Positions 11,137 to 23,398 of a stretch of DNA of 64,000 nt are shown piece by piece. The notes beneath the pieces were generated by a model. It made no database searches. It was not told the DNA's origin and saw nothing but the letters and a program-made list of their open reading frames with translations. The stretch comes from Magnolia sinica (taxonomy: Eukaryota > Streptophyta > Magnoliopsida > Magnoliales > Magnoliaceae). The position numbers and the translations under genes are program-made. The stretch is from positions 28,629,501-28,693,500 of the forward strand of contig NC_080588.1 in assembly GCF_029962835.1 (NCBI RefSeq), written 5' to 3'. Every line of letters begins with the position of its first letter. Within the stretch, counting starts at the first letter, position 1.

Positions 11137-12549
11137 ATGACATTATTCCATGACAAGAACATTCTTTAAAAATCTTTTGCACCAAACTAAAACATCCTTT
11201 TGTATAATTCCAGACTTTATCTTTTTTCTCTGTAAGTTGAGATCTGGTTGGACCGGCCTCTTCAAAGTAAAAAAAGGGGTCTATCCTCATGGGTTTGTTG
11301 AGATAGAAAACCCGATGAATGGTAACAACTTCAAAGTAAATGGTCATCGTCTCAAACTATTCATTGAGAAATTTGACTAGAAGAATATGCCCATCCCTCT
11401 GATTGATCTTGTCTATCATGACTGACCTTCTAGTCTGATGGAGGTCCCTTTATCCATTTATTACTTTCTTAGGATTATGATAGTTTTTTTTTTGTTTTGT
11501 TTTTGTTTAGTGTTAATCCCTTTATATGATGAAAACTTCATATCACTTCAGTAATCTTCCTCAAGTATTATCTTCCTTACTCATCTTTTATTTTTGTTGT
11601 CTCATTTTATGATGTATTGCTTCTTTTAAATTGAGAAAAATGTATATTTTAGATTGGGGGTGAGATTAGATAGATTTAGTCAGTATTTTCTTAGTTGTTG
11701 AGCAAAATTTCTCAAAATTTTCAGTTCAAAAATCTTTTTGAAGATTGATATTTTGTGAATCTGAACATATTTGAGTATTATGATAGGATATAGAATAAAA
11801 CTTTTGAAAATCTAGAATCTAATTAATTAGTAGATTTTTGAAATAGTTCGTATAATGAATTGATTAATAGAAAGTTTAAACATCAATTGAGTCTAGTTCA
11901 TAATTCACATTTAACTTATATTTTGTGAAGTTTACTTGAACTCCTAATTTTATCTTGATGATTATTTAAAAGTGCTAGCAACCAAGTTTGAAGATCCTTA
12001 TCTACCTTAGGTATAAAAGAAAAAAAAAGTACTAGCTAAAAAACTGTGAAATCGAAAATGACTACTTATTATATGTGTTTAAATTGAGAACATAATACAA
12101 AATAAGAAAAAGAAGGAAAAGAAGAATGAAACTAGTATAAGAGCCATCGATATAAAATTAAAAAGCGAGAAAAATAAGTAAAAATGAGATAAGTTCAAAA
12201 TTAGTAACTTGTGTCGATCTATCCACTTTAAAGTAATAATTATGGTTAATGTTATGGAAAGAAAGTTAACTCCTATGGACTATAAGTTGGAAACCACTAA
12301 ACACACTAGGAACTTAATGTTTGGATACATTATATGAATGGATTGATGAAAGAGAACTTAGTTAATTTGTTTACTAGTGATATTAGGATCTAGATTATCG
12401 ATGTTTCATTCTTATATCCTTGAATTTTACTCATATGTATAAGATTGCACAGAATGTTGTTTTTTGAGAAAGGTTTGAAATTTTGATATTTTAAATATTA
12501 GTTTCTGCATGTTTTTCTTGAGACTAGCAAAATGCTAGTTGGGGGTGTG
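11137..12549 (+). pseudogene. Ty3/gypsy (Tat/Athila-like) post-integrase region, second part
   Basis: This continues the element interrupted at 5077. Directly after the duplicated ATGAC the frame shows an HDK word, then [18 protein letters not shown] at about 11235-11290, which is a GP(Y/F)-like integrase C-terminal module. An EIENP...FKVNGHRLK block follows at about 11300-11360. Several in-frame stops are present. From about 11400 to 12530 the sequence is AT-rich and non-coding, as is usual between pol and the 3' LTR in Tat-lineage elements. A polypurine-like tract (ctagttgggggtg) sits immediately before the LTR. Confidence 0.7.
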
Positions 12550-14003
12550 TGTTAAGTGTGAAGTGTGAAATATTATAAAATTTCCCCTTATTATGCATTA
12601 GTTTTATGAATATGGATTCGCTTAATTGATCTAATTACTTCTGTTTTCTCTTACAAGGTGATTTTGAAAGCTAAGGAGAAAAGGATACTTAAAGTAATGA
12701 TTTAATGATCAAAGAATTACCAAGTAGAGGATTGGATCTATGGAGGTTAGCATTAAAGAATTCAAAAGTCCAAAATTCAAGAAAACCAAGCAAGGAAGGA
12801 AGAAAACTGAAGATTCAAAGTGCAGAAAATCGGAGCAACAAAAATCAACACTTTGATGTCATCGAGGACACCTTCAAAGTCATCGAAGTAAGTGTCACTG
12901 CCATCGAAGCAACCTTCGATCCCATTGCAAAAAAAAAAAAAATCTCTAAATTATTATTACACATATTCATACACTCTTCAATGCCATCTAAGGGGTGTTC
13001 GATTTCATCGAAGCTAAGTTCGATGCCATCGAAGGAGGTTAAATGTCATTGAGAAAATCTGTGAAATTGAAAGTTTGTTGCTGGACAGTTTCTTGCTTTC
13101 ATCTGGATCCTTCGATGGGAGTTCAATGGCATCAGTGAAATCTGCGTAAATTAAAGGTCGATTCGAAGTCAGTGTGAATCAAAGCTATATAAATGGTTGT
13201 TTCTTGTTTTTCTAGACACGAATTAGGGTAGGAGTAGAACAAGGTATTATGGAGCTTCAAGGAGTCCTGCCTCCTCTTCAATCCTTGGGTTCCACTTAGT
13301 TTTTATGTTTTCTGATTAAGTTTTAATTCAATCATGTCTATGGATGGCTAATCTCTTCGCTAGAGCTAAGACGTGAAGCTTGTAGTTCTTCTTAATATTT
13401 AGTTTATTTTGATTCAAGTTTTTGATTTATATGTTAAACAATTCATTTATATTTAGTTTGAATGAATAAGTAATTCTAGCTTATTTTAATCCATTGTCGA
13501 CTTCGTGCACATTAGATGCTTATGAAGACTATGAATAGTTTCTTACCTATTTTATAATGAATTGATTTGTAGATTCCATTGATCTATCGTTGACTCTGGG
13601 CACAATAGATGCTTTGAATATACTATAATCAAGTTGATGATGCTTTATGAGGGAATCAAATCAACGAAAGTTCAAATTTGCTTTGAAACATATGAATGAT
13701 AATTTAACTGCTCCATTATCCGGCTGGATAGGATAGGACTTCAATTCTAGTTGTATGATCTAATTAAATCAAGTAAATTAATATTGAGATAGCTATACGT
13801 GGTTCTTTGGCACTCTAGTATTAGATTCCTGATAGTTTCTTCTACAATTACTCTTTCAAACTACATTTTAGGAGTTAGTTTAGATTTTAGTTCTAATTTT
13901 AATGTATTCCAGAAATCGCGCAATAGTAAGTCCTTGTGGGTACGACCTCAATCTCATCGAGTTATTACTACATTGCAACCCTACACTTAGGGTTATCATA
14001 ACA
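12550..14003 (+). mobile_element. 3' LTR of the Tat/Athila-like element
   Basis: The LTR starts TGTTAAG at 12550, just after a purine tract, and ends CATAACA at 14003, giving TGTTA...TAACA inverted ends and a length of about 1454 bp. A TATA box (gctatataaatgg) lies at 13184-13196. The closing segment, 'ccttgtgggtacgacctc' followed by 'gcaaccctacactt', is typical of the right end of Tat/Athila LTRs. The 12845-13130 part carries repeated TTCGATGNCATCGAA-type palindromes. No matching 5' LTR is in the window. Confidence 0.65.
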
Positions 14004-14362
14004 GCTTCACTTAAGATGAATTCATTTACACCATTGAAAGGTTTGTGGAGTAACAATGAAGGTTGTTGCTGTATCGAGAAGTGTAGTAGTTAGTGCCACA
14101 TGAAAATTTTTGATTCGTCTCCGCAAAGGCAAATGATAAAACCATTTCATTACAATCAATGCATAAAAAGATACAGAGGAAGGAATATATTAAGCAATTT
14201 CTTTGGATAATTCGCAACTGGTTATATGTCATATGATGATGGCAAAAGTTTTGCATAAGCTCGATAGTATATCATTAATTTAGATGTATAAAGAATGCAT
14301 GCAGAAAGTAAAATTGGTTGAGCGGAAATTCAAACGATATGACACCATATAGCTAATGAATG

Positions 14363-14417
<55 letters not shown>

Positions 14418-14640
14418 CTAATGAATGATTATATATATATATATATATATAATTAGAATGTGAAAGTAAAAGAGTTATCCAGTTGAAATATTCAAGGCTT
14501 GGGAAATATAAAGGAATAAAAGATTAGTTTGTCTTAAAATTAAAATCCTTAAAAGTCGTATAGCTTTTGGTTGAGATATCCATTTGACCAATTGCTATTT
14601 TTTCTCTTGTAACCTCTATATCTCTCATTTTGTAGTGACC
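14004..14640. repeat. Intergenic spacer with two (TA)n arrays
   Basis: No gene is seen. Two TA microsatellites (14365-14416 and 14430-14451) are each preceded by the same 'agctaatgaatgat' text, so the unit including its left flank was duplicated. Confidence 0.8.
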
Positions 14641-14654
14641 TGATTAGAAGAAGA

Positions 14655-17600
14655 AGATGACTAGTGAACTAGGGTGTTGCAAGCCTCGTAAGTAGCCTCC
14701 AGTTTCTTGCGAAGCTCCTTAATTTCAGTGTCTAGCGCTTTAATTTCTTTTACACCCGCTGCCATCTATTTTTCCAACTCCTCTTTCCGAGCTTGAGTAG
14801 CATGTGTCTTGGAGACGATCTCGTCTTCGCCATCTGTCATAACTTAGATTTGTTGTCATAAAGTCACGAATTGCCGAGAGGACTCATTCACTTTGAAATA
14901 TAATTGCTCGTGTGATTTTAGAGAAGTGTCAATTCAACCAGTTTCTTCTTGTCTCGACTTATAGGTGCATGCAGAATTTAGAGCTCTCCTTAGTGGCTCA
15001 AATTTTGCAGAGAGATCCTCGCCTAGGGATTCCAATATGTTAATATGTGGATTCAATATTTTCAGTCGATTGTCAACCATAAGCTTTTTTTAGAAAGACA
15101 ATTTTTTATTGCTATTTGTTGACTAGCGCAGGAGGCGAAGCATGGATGTCAAGTGTAGGATCCACCTTGAGAAGCTATGAGAAGATATTAGACGCTGCAT
15201 CGAGATCGTCCAAAGATTGAAGTTTCATCAAAGGAGAATTAGATGACTCGTCAAATCATGGAGAATCAACAGGAGGATTGGCAGAAGGTTCATTGATCAC
15301 AATTGTATCAGAAGGATGACCAATTTGTGATACCGGTACATTAGAAAAAATTGTGCGTTTAACAATGTTTGCTAGATCTACGTTTCTTTCATGAGAATCA
15401 TCAAAATTAGTTAGATCAATGATTATATTATCTAATTGCTCGACGACGATAGTAGGATTCTCAACGTCAACTAGAGAGTCAAGTTGTATTGCTTCAATGT
15501 TGCGAGCAGAAGACCCAAAAGCCAGAAGAGGATTAACATCAGGTATAGTCGATGAAGGTCATGCTCATGATCTGTGAATCAATGGAGCGGAGTCCCGTGG
15601 AGTATTGGCTTCTTCTGCCATTGGATTATAGAATGACGCTGACTATTCGACAGGTTCTGGATTTCATGTTTCCTCAACAATTTGTTCTTCTATTAGTTCG
15701 ACATTCCTTAATGTTTCCTTAGCTTAAGCTTGGAGAGAAGTGATTTCATCTAAAATGATAAAAGGTTGAGTGGTTCTAAGGGTTATCTTTGGAGGAGCCA
15801 CTGTCACTGCAATCATTGTAAGAAAAAGCTAATGGGTGATGATCAAATGATATTAGAATTTAAAATTTTGACATGTATTTAGAAGCTCAATAGGTGCTCA
15901 CCTTGTAAGGCGGCTAAAGATAGTATTCATTTATAATCGGCGGAGCCAACACATGTCACTTCAGGTTTGAGTTTTCCTCCAGGATTGAGTTTAAAGACAG
16001 GGTCAGATAATCCGTATTCAACCTTAGGATAGTGGTTGTTCTTCATTATATGGGGGATAAAACAAAGCCCTTCGTCTTTCAGTTTCATAAAAATCTATGG
16101 TTAAATATGCTTTATTCCATTGTCGATCACATTGCCTTTTATGAAGGTCTTCACGAAGCTGTAAAACTTGTTGCATGTGCAGTCAATGTTCGACATAAGA
16201 TTTTTGAGGATCAAATTTCATAAAGAAGAAATGTTCAAAGCGATGTATAGCCAGGATGTGTTCAAGGTTACCTTGGATGGTCGAGATGGGAACAATTCAC
16301 TTTCATTTCTTTGTCAGTTGCTCTTGAAGTTGAAGCGATTATGACTCACTAATAGAAAGTCCATTTCCTTTATATTTGAATCATTTTTGTTGAGGAACGG
16401 ATGAAGGAACTTCAGTTGATGATTCTTAGAAGGTAAAGGAGGTGAAAGTTTGTTGGAAACTGATCGAATGAGTTCCTCACACCAACCTTTATAGTAAGCA
16501 ACCCACCAAGACTTAAAAGAGCTAGTGGATGATGGACATTGGGGAAGAGAAATGACAGAATAAGAATTGGCAGTATTAGTATAAGAGGTGAGAGCAGTGA
16601 AAATATCTGAAATTTTCTTGATATGATCATGTGCATATATGGGTTGATTCAGGAAAAGTGAACAACATGGGAACGGAATGGTCTGGCCGAAATCTAATAG
16701 ACAGTTAGAAGGTTGGGTGAGTAAAATTCAACATGTTCTTGTAATAATTTCCTCTATTCTTGTCAGAGCCGCATATTGGAATATCCCGAGCCAATAAATA
16801 GATGGCCCAAATCCCGTTTTGAGCATATATCAAGTTTGCATCGGTTGTGTTGAATTCTGTGTCGATGAATTAGTTGGGACCAAGTTCTCTGTTCATGTGC
16901 GGGCATTATAGATAGCTGGGTCGATCAAAACTAAGAGAAGAAAAATATTGCAAGCATTCATTAAAAGAAGTAAATTTTACAGAAGCTTTAACTCAGTGAA
17001 ATCCATAAGAAGTCATCTGTTCAATGGTCCTTACATTTTTATCACTGAATTCATGGAAATATTCACAAAACCACAATCGGAGTAATAAAAAAGGATCGCC
17101 AACCAAATGCGGACCATTAGAAGCTAATGTACACGTGCTATAATATAGGTGATAATATAGGTTGGAAAGAAGGAAAGGAGCAATTGCTATTGATGTGCCA
17201 GATGCAAGAAGATTGGCTAGACCGACATATTCTTTGGTTATTTTGTCGGCCTTGACACAAAGGAATGATCGACAAACCCACATTAGGAGGAAAGCACAAT
17301 ACTCCTGATGGATGACCTCCCCTTTAGTCTTGCGTTCCCATTTTATTAATGTCCTATATGATAAATGTAAGTCACCAACCTCGAAAGTAGATTTGTCGGA
17401 TACACATCCTGGATAGAATTTGTGTCCTGATGGAAGAAGAGACATTGAAGACAGACATCCATAACGGTCGGACTCATAGGGCTACATCGGAAGTGAAAAG
17501 AGTTGGTCGAACAACTCTAGAAGTAAGCAGTACGAGAATAAGAACATAATTGGGTTTGATCTCATAAGTTAATAGATGAATTCATTCAACTATACCTATT

Positions 17601-17952
17601 TCGGTCCACTAAATGAGAAATATGCACTTGACACGTTTATACCAATCAACCCAACCATCAAGAGGTTCAACCATAATTGAAAAATTTTATCTACCTCCCA
17701 ATATTTCCAATCGAAGGATTCACAAGAAATCATAAATTGTTCTCTCTTATCAGCCAGAAAGAAATTGGCAATGTTGGAAAGATCTTGAGAAGAATTGGCA
17801 TAAAAAATCAGACCTAAATATAAGTCAAAATTAGAACCAGAAGAGAAGATTTCCTCAATGGAAGCAAGAGTGAAAAATCGTTCTAACAATGTAGGAAAGG
17901 AAGAGGTCAGAGATGTCAGATTCTCGGAGAGCTTTAATTTCTTTGGAGCCAT
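14655..17952 (-). pseudogene. Plant mobile domain (PMD) protein, decayed copy
   Basis: On the minus strand an ATG at 17952 opens a segment (to 17596) starting MAPKKLKLSENLTS that includes FDWKYWE. A second segment (17445-16993) contains EYCAFLLMWVCRSFLC and KEYVGLANLLASGTSIAIAP, a pattern I recognise from the aminotransferase-like plant mobile domain family (PMD, also carried by transposons). Further downstream come fragments such as RPSYL, GIWAIYLLARDIPI and a C-terminal Lys/Glu-rich coiled coil ending near 14655. An intron with good borders (GTGAGC at 15901, TTGCAG at 15807) survives. Multiple in-frame stops and shifts occur (for example after TSYGFH near 16992 and within the coiled coil), so it is a pseudogene. 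PMD proteins act in silencing-related nuclear functions in some plants. Whether this copy was a host gene or transposon cargo is unknown. Confidence 0.6.
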
Positions 17953-18009
17953 GACAATAAACGATGAAGAAGGAATTTAGGGTTAAGGAGAAAGAATGAC
18001 AAAATAAAT

Positions 18010-18060
18010 GAATTGTGACGATGAGACAGTGTATATAAGGCTTTTGTATGTGTTGCATTA
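18010..18060 (-). promoter_or_regulatory. TATA-like box upstream of the PMD pseudogene
   Basis: The plus-strand text 'gtgtatataaggcttttg' near 18029 reads as a TATA-like motif on the minus strand, roughly 80 bp upstream of the PMD ATG at 17952. Spacing is plausible for a promoter; nothing else supports it. Confidence 0.3.
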
Positions 18061-19606
18061 ATTGTCGCATAATGATTAGACGAATTTCGAGACAAAAGTT
18101 GTTTTAGAGATATGAAAATGTATTATCTGCATGACAAGTGGAGATTTATGACAAAAAGAATAAGAGGACAACGACTTCATTTGATAGTTGAGAAGCAGAG
18201 AGTTTGACACGTGGCCAGTCCATTAATGTATGATCACATTTCTAGCAATTCTTTGTCAAATAGGTTGAAATGTGAGGGAGCAATGTTTGTGTCAAAATCC
18301 ATACGAACTAGATAACGATGTAGATATAACCACGTGGCACAAAAGATTTTTGAGAAAAATGCATCAGAGATTCGGGATTATCTTATCTTTTTAGGAAGTT
18401 TTCGGCATTTCAGTTTTTCCTGGATAGAAGCGAGCAATTGTTCCAGCCATGTCAACCCTAAAGCACATTCTAAGTGTAAAATTAAGATAAAATCTTGGTC
18501 GATAAAGTGTAACTGCTCCTTTTCCAGTTGGTTGCACGCGAAGGTGCCACATGTAGGTAGTTGTTCTCTCATCTCCCCTAAAAAGCTATAAATAGCAGAA
18601 GTAGATCCAAGAGAAGTCTCTCCTCCGAATCTAGAACAACCCAACTACAAATCCAGTACAACGTTGTGCGGTTAGGTTTACTTCTCCCCTGCTTAGCACC
18701 AGCGGACCCTTGGTGTAGATTTTGTATCAATTTGTCTTTGCACATATGTTGGATTGACTGTAGGTCATAATCCTTAGCTGTAATTCCCTTCCATTTGAGC
18801 CTTTACGTCGGATCTGAAGGAAAACATTAGCTTAGGAATCCGTCCACCTACGATCATACGCTGGGCTGACCTTAGTTGTAATTTCTGTCATTTCCTTCGC
18901 CTTACTCATCAGCACACTGCTTCCGGAAAAACTCTACTGCTCTCAATTAGGTCAATGATATCATTGTAGTGGTAATACATTCACCTCTTTTCCAACATTC
19001 ATCTTTCTTTAATTTTATTTTATTTCACCATAAAATTCTGTTGTACTTTTGAAAGTCCTTAAATTTTCAAGGAAAAAAAAAGAAAAGAAAAGAAAAAAAA
19101 CTTTTTTGCAGGAAGATCCCAAACTTTCGTCAATCACCTAAGCAATGAGTGTAGGACAGTTGCTGAATAGAGAATTCGAGACCGACAACCTCCATTGATT
19201 GCATGGTTGCAATCACCTAAGCAAAAGTGATTTCCAAGAAGAATGGTCGACTGAAGGTGGCAATCATGGGCGACAGATGTTGATTATACCTTATTTTCTT
19301 GTATAATGAATATGAATTATCCATTTCACAGCCATCGAAACATTTGGATGATTCTATTGGATTAAAGTAATTCTTGATACAATTCAAATCAATGACTTAA
19401 TAATATAATCAATATGAACATTCAATTTTCGTGGCCATTGATTAAATTATCATAATCATTCAATCAAAGTGATTTCCAACCAAAGGTAAGACCCATATGA
19501 TGGTCAATTTAGATCAACGATTGGACTTTTTCAAAGCAATCCATCAGGACCGTCCACTTGTTCCTATTCGATTGAATGATCATAGTCAGCAAACAGTTAG
19601 TGATGA
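18060..19606. other. Intergenic sequence, no gene seen
   Basis: I see no coding support on either strand. The interval lies between the PMD pseudogene and the leader of the calmodulin-binding protein gene. Parts of it (18290-18950) look LTR-like in texture but show no termini. An A/T-rich run with AAAAGAAAAGAAAA lies near 19073-19100. Confidence 0.5.
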
Positions 19607-20901
19607 TTGAGAGTGGGCTATGTAGTAAAAACCAAAGACATCAGGGACTTCTTTTTTTCCGGGACACACTATACCCAAACAGGTTACAAGCGGCGAACAA
19701 ACGAGAGTTTTGTTTTTATTCATCGCGAGGGGTCAGCGTGTTTTTACAGTGAATCATTTCGAAGAATAAATCTGGTGGCAGCACCGTCGCTTTCGGTGGG
19801 CCACCTTTTGCCACGCTATTTCCTTCTTCTCTGTCTTTCCTTCAACAAAGACGCAGTAATCCCCACACGCTTCCAAAGAAAATATAAAGAAAAGAAAAGT
19901 ATACACCACGGCAGATTTGACGATCCCAAAATCGATTTCCGAAGAAAACAAAAAGAGAAAAGCGGGTTTTTGAAAACACTTTCAAATGAGTCGCTTCTTC
20001 TTTTCGCTCTGGTGAAAGAGATTGCAGAAAAGAGGTATCGTTCCTCATCAACTGTAGATTCATCTCAAATGGGTTCCTTGATTTTTCTCATATTTATGAT
20101 GAATGAGATTGGTTTGTTATTATTATTATTATAAATTTTTGGTTGGAAAGAATGCATAAAGTTGAATCTTTGATTTTTGTTCAAGAAATGGATTTTTTTA
20201 AAATTTTATTTATTATTATTATTATTATTATTTTTTTAATGGAGACTTCAAATGGATTGGTTGCTTTTCTGCTCTATCCGATGAATGGGATTAATTTATT
20301 ATTATTAATTTTAATTTTTGGTTGTAGTGAATGTATGAAAGTAGAATTTTGATGGGTATTTCTGCAATTATTAAAAAAATTATTTTTTGTTCAACAAAAT
20401 GATTTTTTTTTTTTTTTGTTGCGTATATAGACTTCATGTGGATTGCTCTTTCTTCTGCTTCTAGTGAAAGGAATTTCAAAAACTTTATTTTTTATGTTTT
20501 TTTTTTTTTTTTTTCTTGTTGAATTTAGTGATTAGCTTTTAGAGAAAAGGAAAAAGGATTTATGGATGCGTAATAGTAGGATTTTTATAGGAATTTATTG
20601 ATTGTATCCTTTTTCTTTCAAGAGAAGGAGTTCTTATTTCCAAATGATTTGCTCTTTCTTCTTGTTCTAGTGAAACAGAATTTTAGGAAAGATATGTTTT
20701 CTTTTTTGTTGGTATTTTCCATATTGAATTTATTGATGGTTTAATAATAAAGAAAACAATTAATGGGCTTTCCGGAAATAAATTGATTTATATATTTCAA
20801 AGAAATGCATTGTTTATGGGCCTCAAAAGCGCTGCTATTTTTCATTAATCTGGTGTCCCAGGATAATTTCATAAAGAAATGAGTTTGGAGTATGTTTTCA
20901 T

Positions 20902-20939
<38 letters not shown>
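20902..20939 (+). repeat. (CT)n microsatellite
   Basis: An uninterrupted CT run of about 18 units upstream of the putative leader exon at 21024. Confidence 0.95.
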
Positions 20940-20942
<3 letters not shown>

Positions 20943-22122
20943 TGATGTCTATATAAATACTGGTTTCTTGACTTTCTTTTACTCCTTTCAAATGGGTTCT
21001 GCATTCTGTAATTTATGGTGCAGGGGGATTACAAGAGGAACCTGCTGATGGGTTTTAGATGAATTTTATTTATTTGTAACAGCAGATAAAAAAGAAAAAG
21101 GAATCAGTTGCTTTCTCTTGTCTGTTTGATCAAGGAATTGGAGAAAGGTATGATCTTGGTGTGTTTTTTTTTTTTGAATTTAATGATTCATTTGTCCAAA
21201 TATTTTGATTTTCTTGAAAATAAAAAATTTTCCTTTCTTTCTTCTCCTCTTTTTTGCAATAGCTAATGTTATTTTCCCATAACTGGTTTTTGCTTTACCA
21301 TTGTTTTTCAAATTAATGGCTTGGACGGATTTGGGAAAAAAAGTGAACAGCTAAAAAATGTCGCTCAAAGTCCACATTCAATGCTCAGATGATCGTCGGA
21401 CCTGCCTTATTTTTGGGCCAGGGCAAACCCATGATGGCGGCCACCTAATGAAAAGACCAGATACCATATGTGTGTGTATGTTCGCTTAAGTTCTTTGAGT
21501 GGTTGTGCAAGTGCACATTGCTTTTCTCACGCTTTTAATGTCAATTACAGCCTCATCTAATTTTCTGAGTAGAGATTGGAAATAGGGTACTAATGTGATC
21601 ATTAAATGCTTCACAGGATAGTTAAATTTAGTTCTGATTTCATGTTAATTTTAGAAAGTTGAGATACTGTTGAGTGACTACAGATTTTATACTTTTGAGC
21701 AAAAATTTTCAGACTATGGAGACTTCTATTCTTGTTTTCTTTTTTCTGTTTTGGTCAAGAGTTCATTCTTTTAGAGCTCATCTTGGAAAGAACCACTAGT
21801 TTTGATGTTGTTTTGGTTTTGGAAATGGGATGTATGGCTTTAATTGGGGTCTTTGCTTCTGACTGCCGGTCTCAAATGGTAAAATTGTGAAAAATTTGCA
21901 GATTTTTTAATGTGCTTTATGTGATTGTTTTCGCAATTTAAGTCCATGGAACATGGTTTTTTAAGAGATCCATGGTTCTGACTTTTATAGCTTCAAAAAC
22001 TTGGGTTGATTGGATTTTTCCTTTCACTTTCGGATTAAAAGATGCTTTGGTGTTGTTAGTTACTGGTGCTGATTCATCACCACAAATGCTATCATTTTCT
22101 CACTGTCAATAATGTGATATTT

Positions 22123-22540
22123 AGAGGATGTTTTTAAGAGCCATGGCACTATTTTATAGGCCTTTCTTTTTTGTTTCCTTTGAATCTGAATTCTTTACTA
22201 ATGATTTTCAAACTGATATGTATGGCGTCTGATAGGGCTTTAAATCTGGTTTTGATAGAATCTGGTTTCTTTCTTGTATTTTTTTTCCCTTGCTTTTTAC
22301 CCTTTGTTTCAGGTTGAGAAATTCCTAGAGATTTTAGAGGATATTTTTCACAATCGCGGCACTATTTTATTGGCTTCTCTTTTTGCTTTCTATTTCCTTT
22401 GAATCTGAATTCTTTTCAAATGATATAGGACTGATATGTAAGGGGGTCCAATAGGGCTTTGAATTGGGGTTTGATGAGAATCTGGTTTCTATTTTTCTAT
22501 TTTCCCCCCCTTTTTCAGGTTGAGAGATTCCTAGAGATTC
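22123..22540 (+). repeat. 213-bp imperfect tandem duplication with a duplicated splice acceptor
   Basis: Copy 1 runs about 22123-22335 and copy 2 about 22336-22540. Both contain 'agaggat', 'ggcactattttat', 'cctttgaatctgaattctt', 'atctggtttct' and a pyrimidine tract ending in CAG before GTTGAG(A)ATTCCTAGAG. Both copies therefore offer a 3' splice site (exon start 22313 or 22519). Confidence 0.8.
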
Positions 22541-22884
22541 TTGAACTCGAGGGGTCCTGTTTTGAACAGAGAAGTCATTGGGGAGGTTTTTTTTTTTTTT
22601 AATTAATTAATTATTTTTTTAATTATTTTTATTTTTTTTATGCTCTTCTATTTTTAGGTCATTTGTGAGTTTTTTTATGCTCTTCTATTTTTAGTGAAAC
22701 ACACCTCTGATACAATACAAGCAGTAGATTCAATTTCCCTTTGAAACAGCAGCTTCCCATATTTTACCACTTAAATATGTTGAAGAAACCGAGTAGAATC
22801 TGAATCAGAAGGGAGAAGTTTCCAGTTAAAATACCAACCTAAGAAGCATTCTTCATTATATCAACAAATTTATCGTGCTTGGCT

Positions 22885-23398
22885 AGGATATCTTCAGAAA
22901 ATCAGATATGAGATTCATCATCATCATCATCATCTATGCGTTATCTCAACTAATTGGAGTCGGCTGCATGAATCCCATTCTGCCATTCCACTCTATCAAG
23001 GGCCATACATATAGGATATCTTCAGAAAATCAGATATGAGATTCATCATCATCATCATCATCACCTAAGCATTATCTCAACTAATTGGAGTCGGCTGCAT
23101 GAATCCCATTCTGCCATTCCACTCTATCAAGGGCCATACATATAGGATATCTTCAGAAAATCAGATATGAGATTCATCATCATCATCATCATCATCTAAG
23201 CGTTATCTCAACTAATTGGAGTCGGCTGCATGAATCCCATTCTGCCATTCCACTCTATCAAGGGCCATACATATAGGATGTCTTCAGAAAATCAGATATG
23301 AGATTCATCATCATCATCATCATCTAAGCGTTATCTCAACTAATTAGAGTCGGCTGCATGAATCCCATTCTGCCATTCCACTCTATCAAGTGCCATAC
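22885..23398 (-). repeat. Tandem array of an RTE-LINE 3' tail, four units of about 130 bp
   Basis: Units start at 22885, 23013, 23144 and 23275 (128, 131, 131 and about 124 bp). Each contains 'aggatatcttcagaaaatc', a variable (ATC)n run, and a segment whose minus-strand translation reads MALDRVEWQNGIHAADSN followed by a stop. That C-terminal string is characteristic of plant RTE-type LINE reverse transcriptases. The fourth unit continues into longer LINE sequence. The trinucleotide run matches the simple-repeat tail usual for RTE elements. Confidence 0.75.

Noticed and set aside
19607-20134. 175-codon plus-strand frame in the leader region
   Set aside because: No family resemblance; interrupted by a plausible splice donor at 20034 and best explained as 5' leader sequence.
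22885-23398. CRISPR-like appearance of regularly spaced repeats
   Set aside because: Units are 130 bp contiguous tandem copies in a plant genome, explained by a LINE tail.
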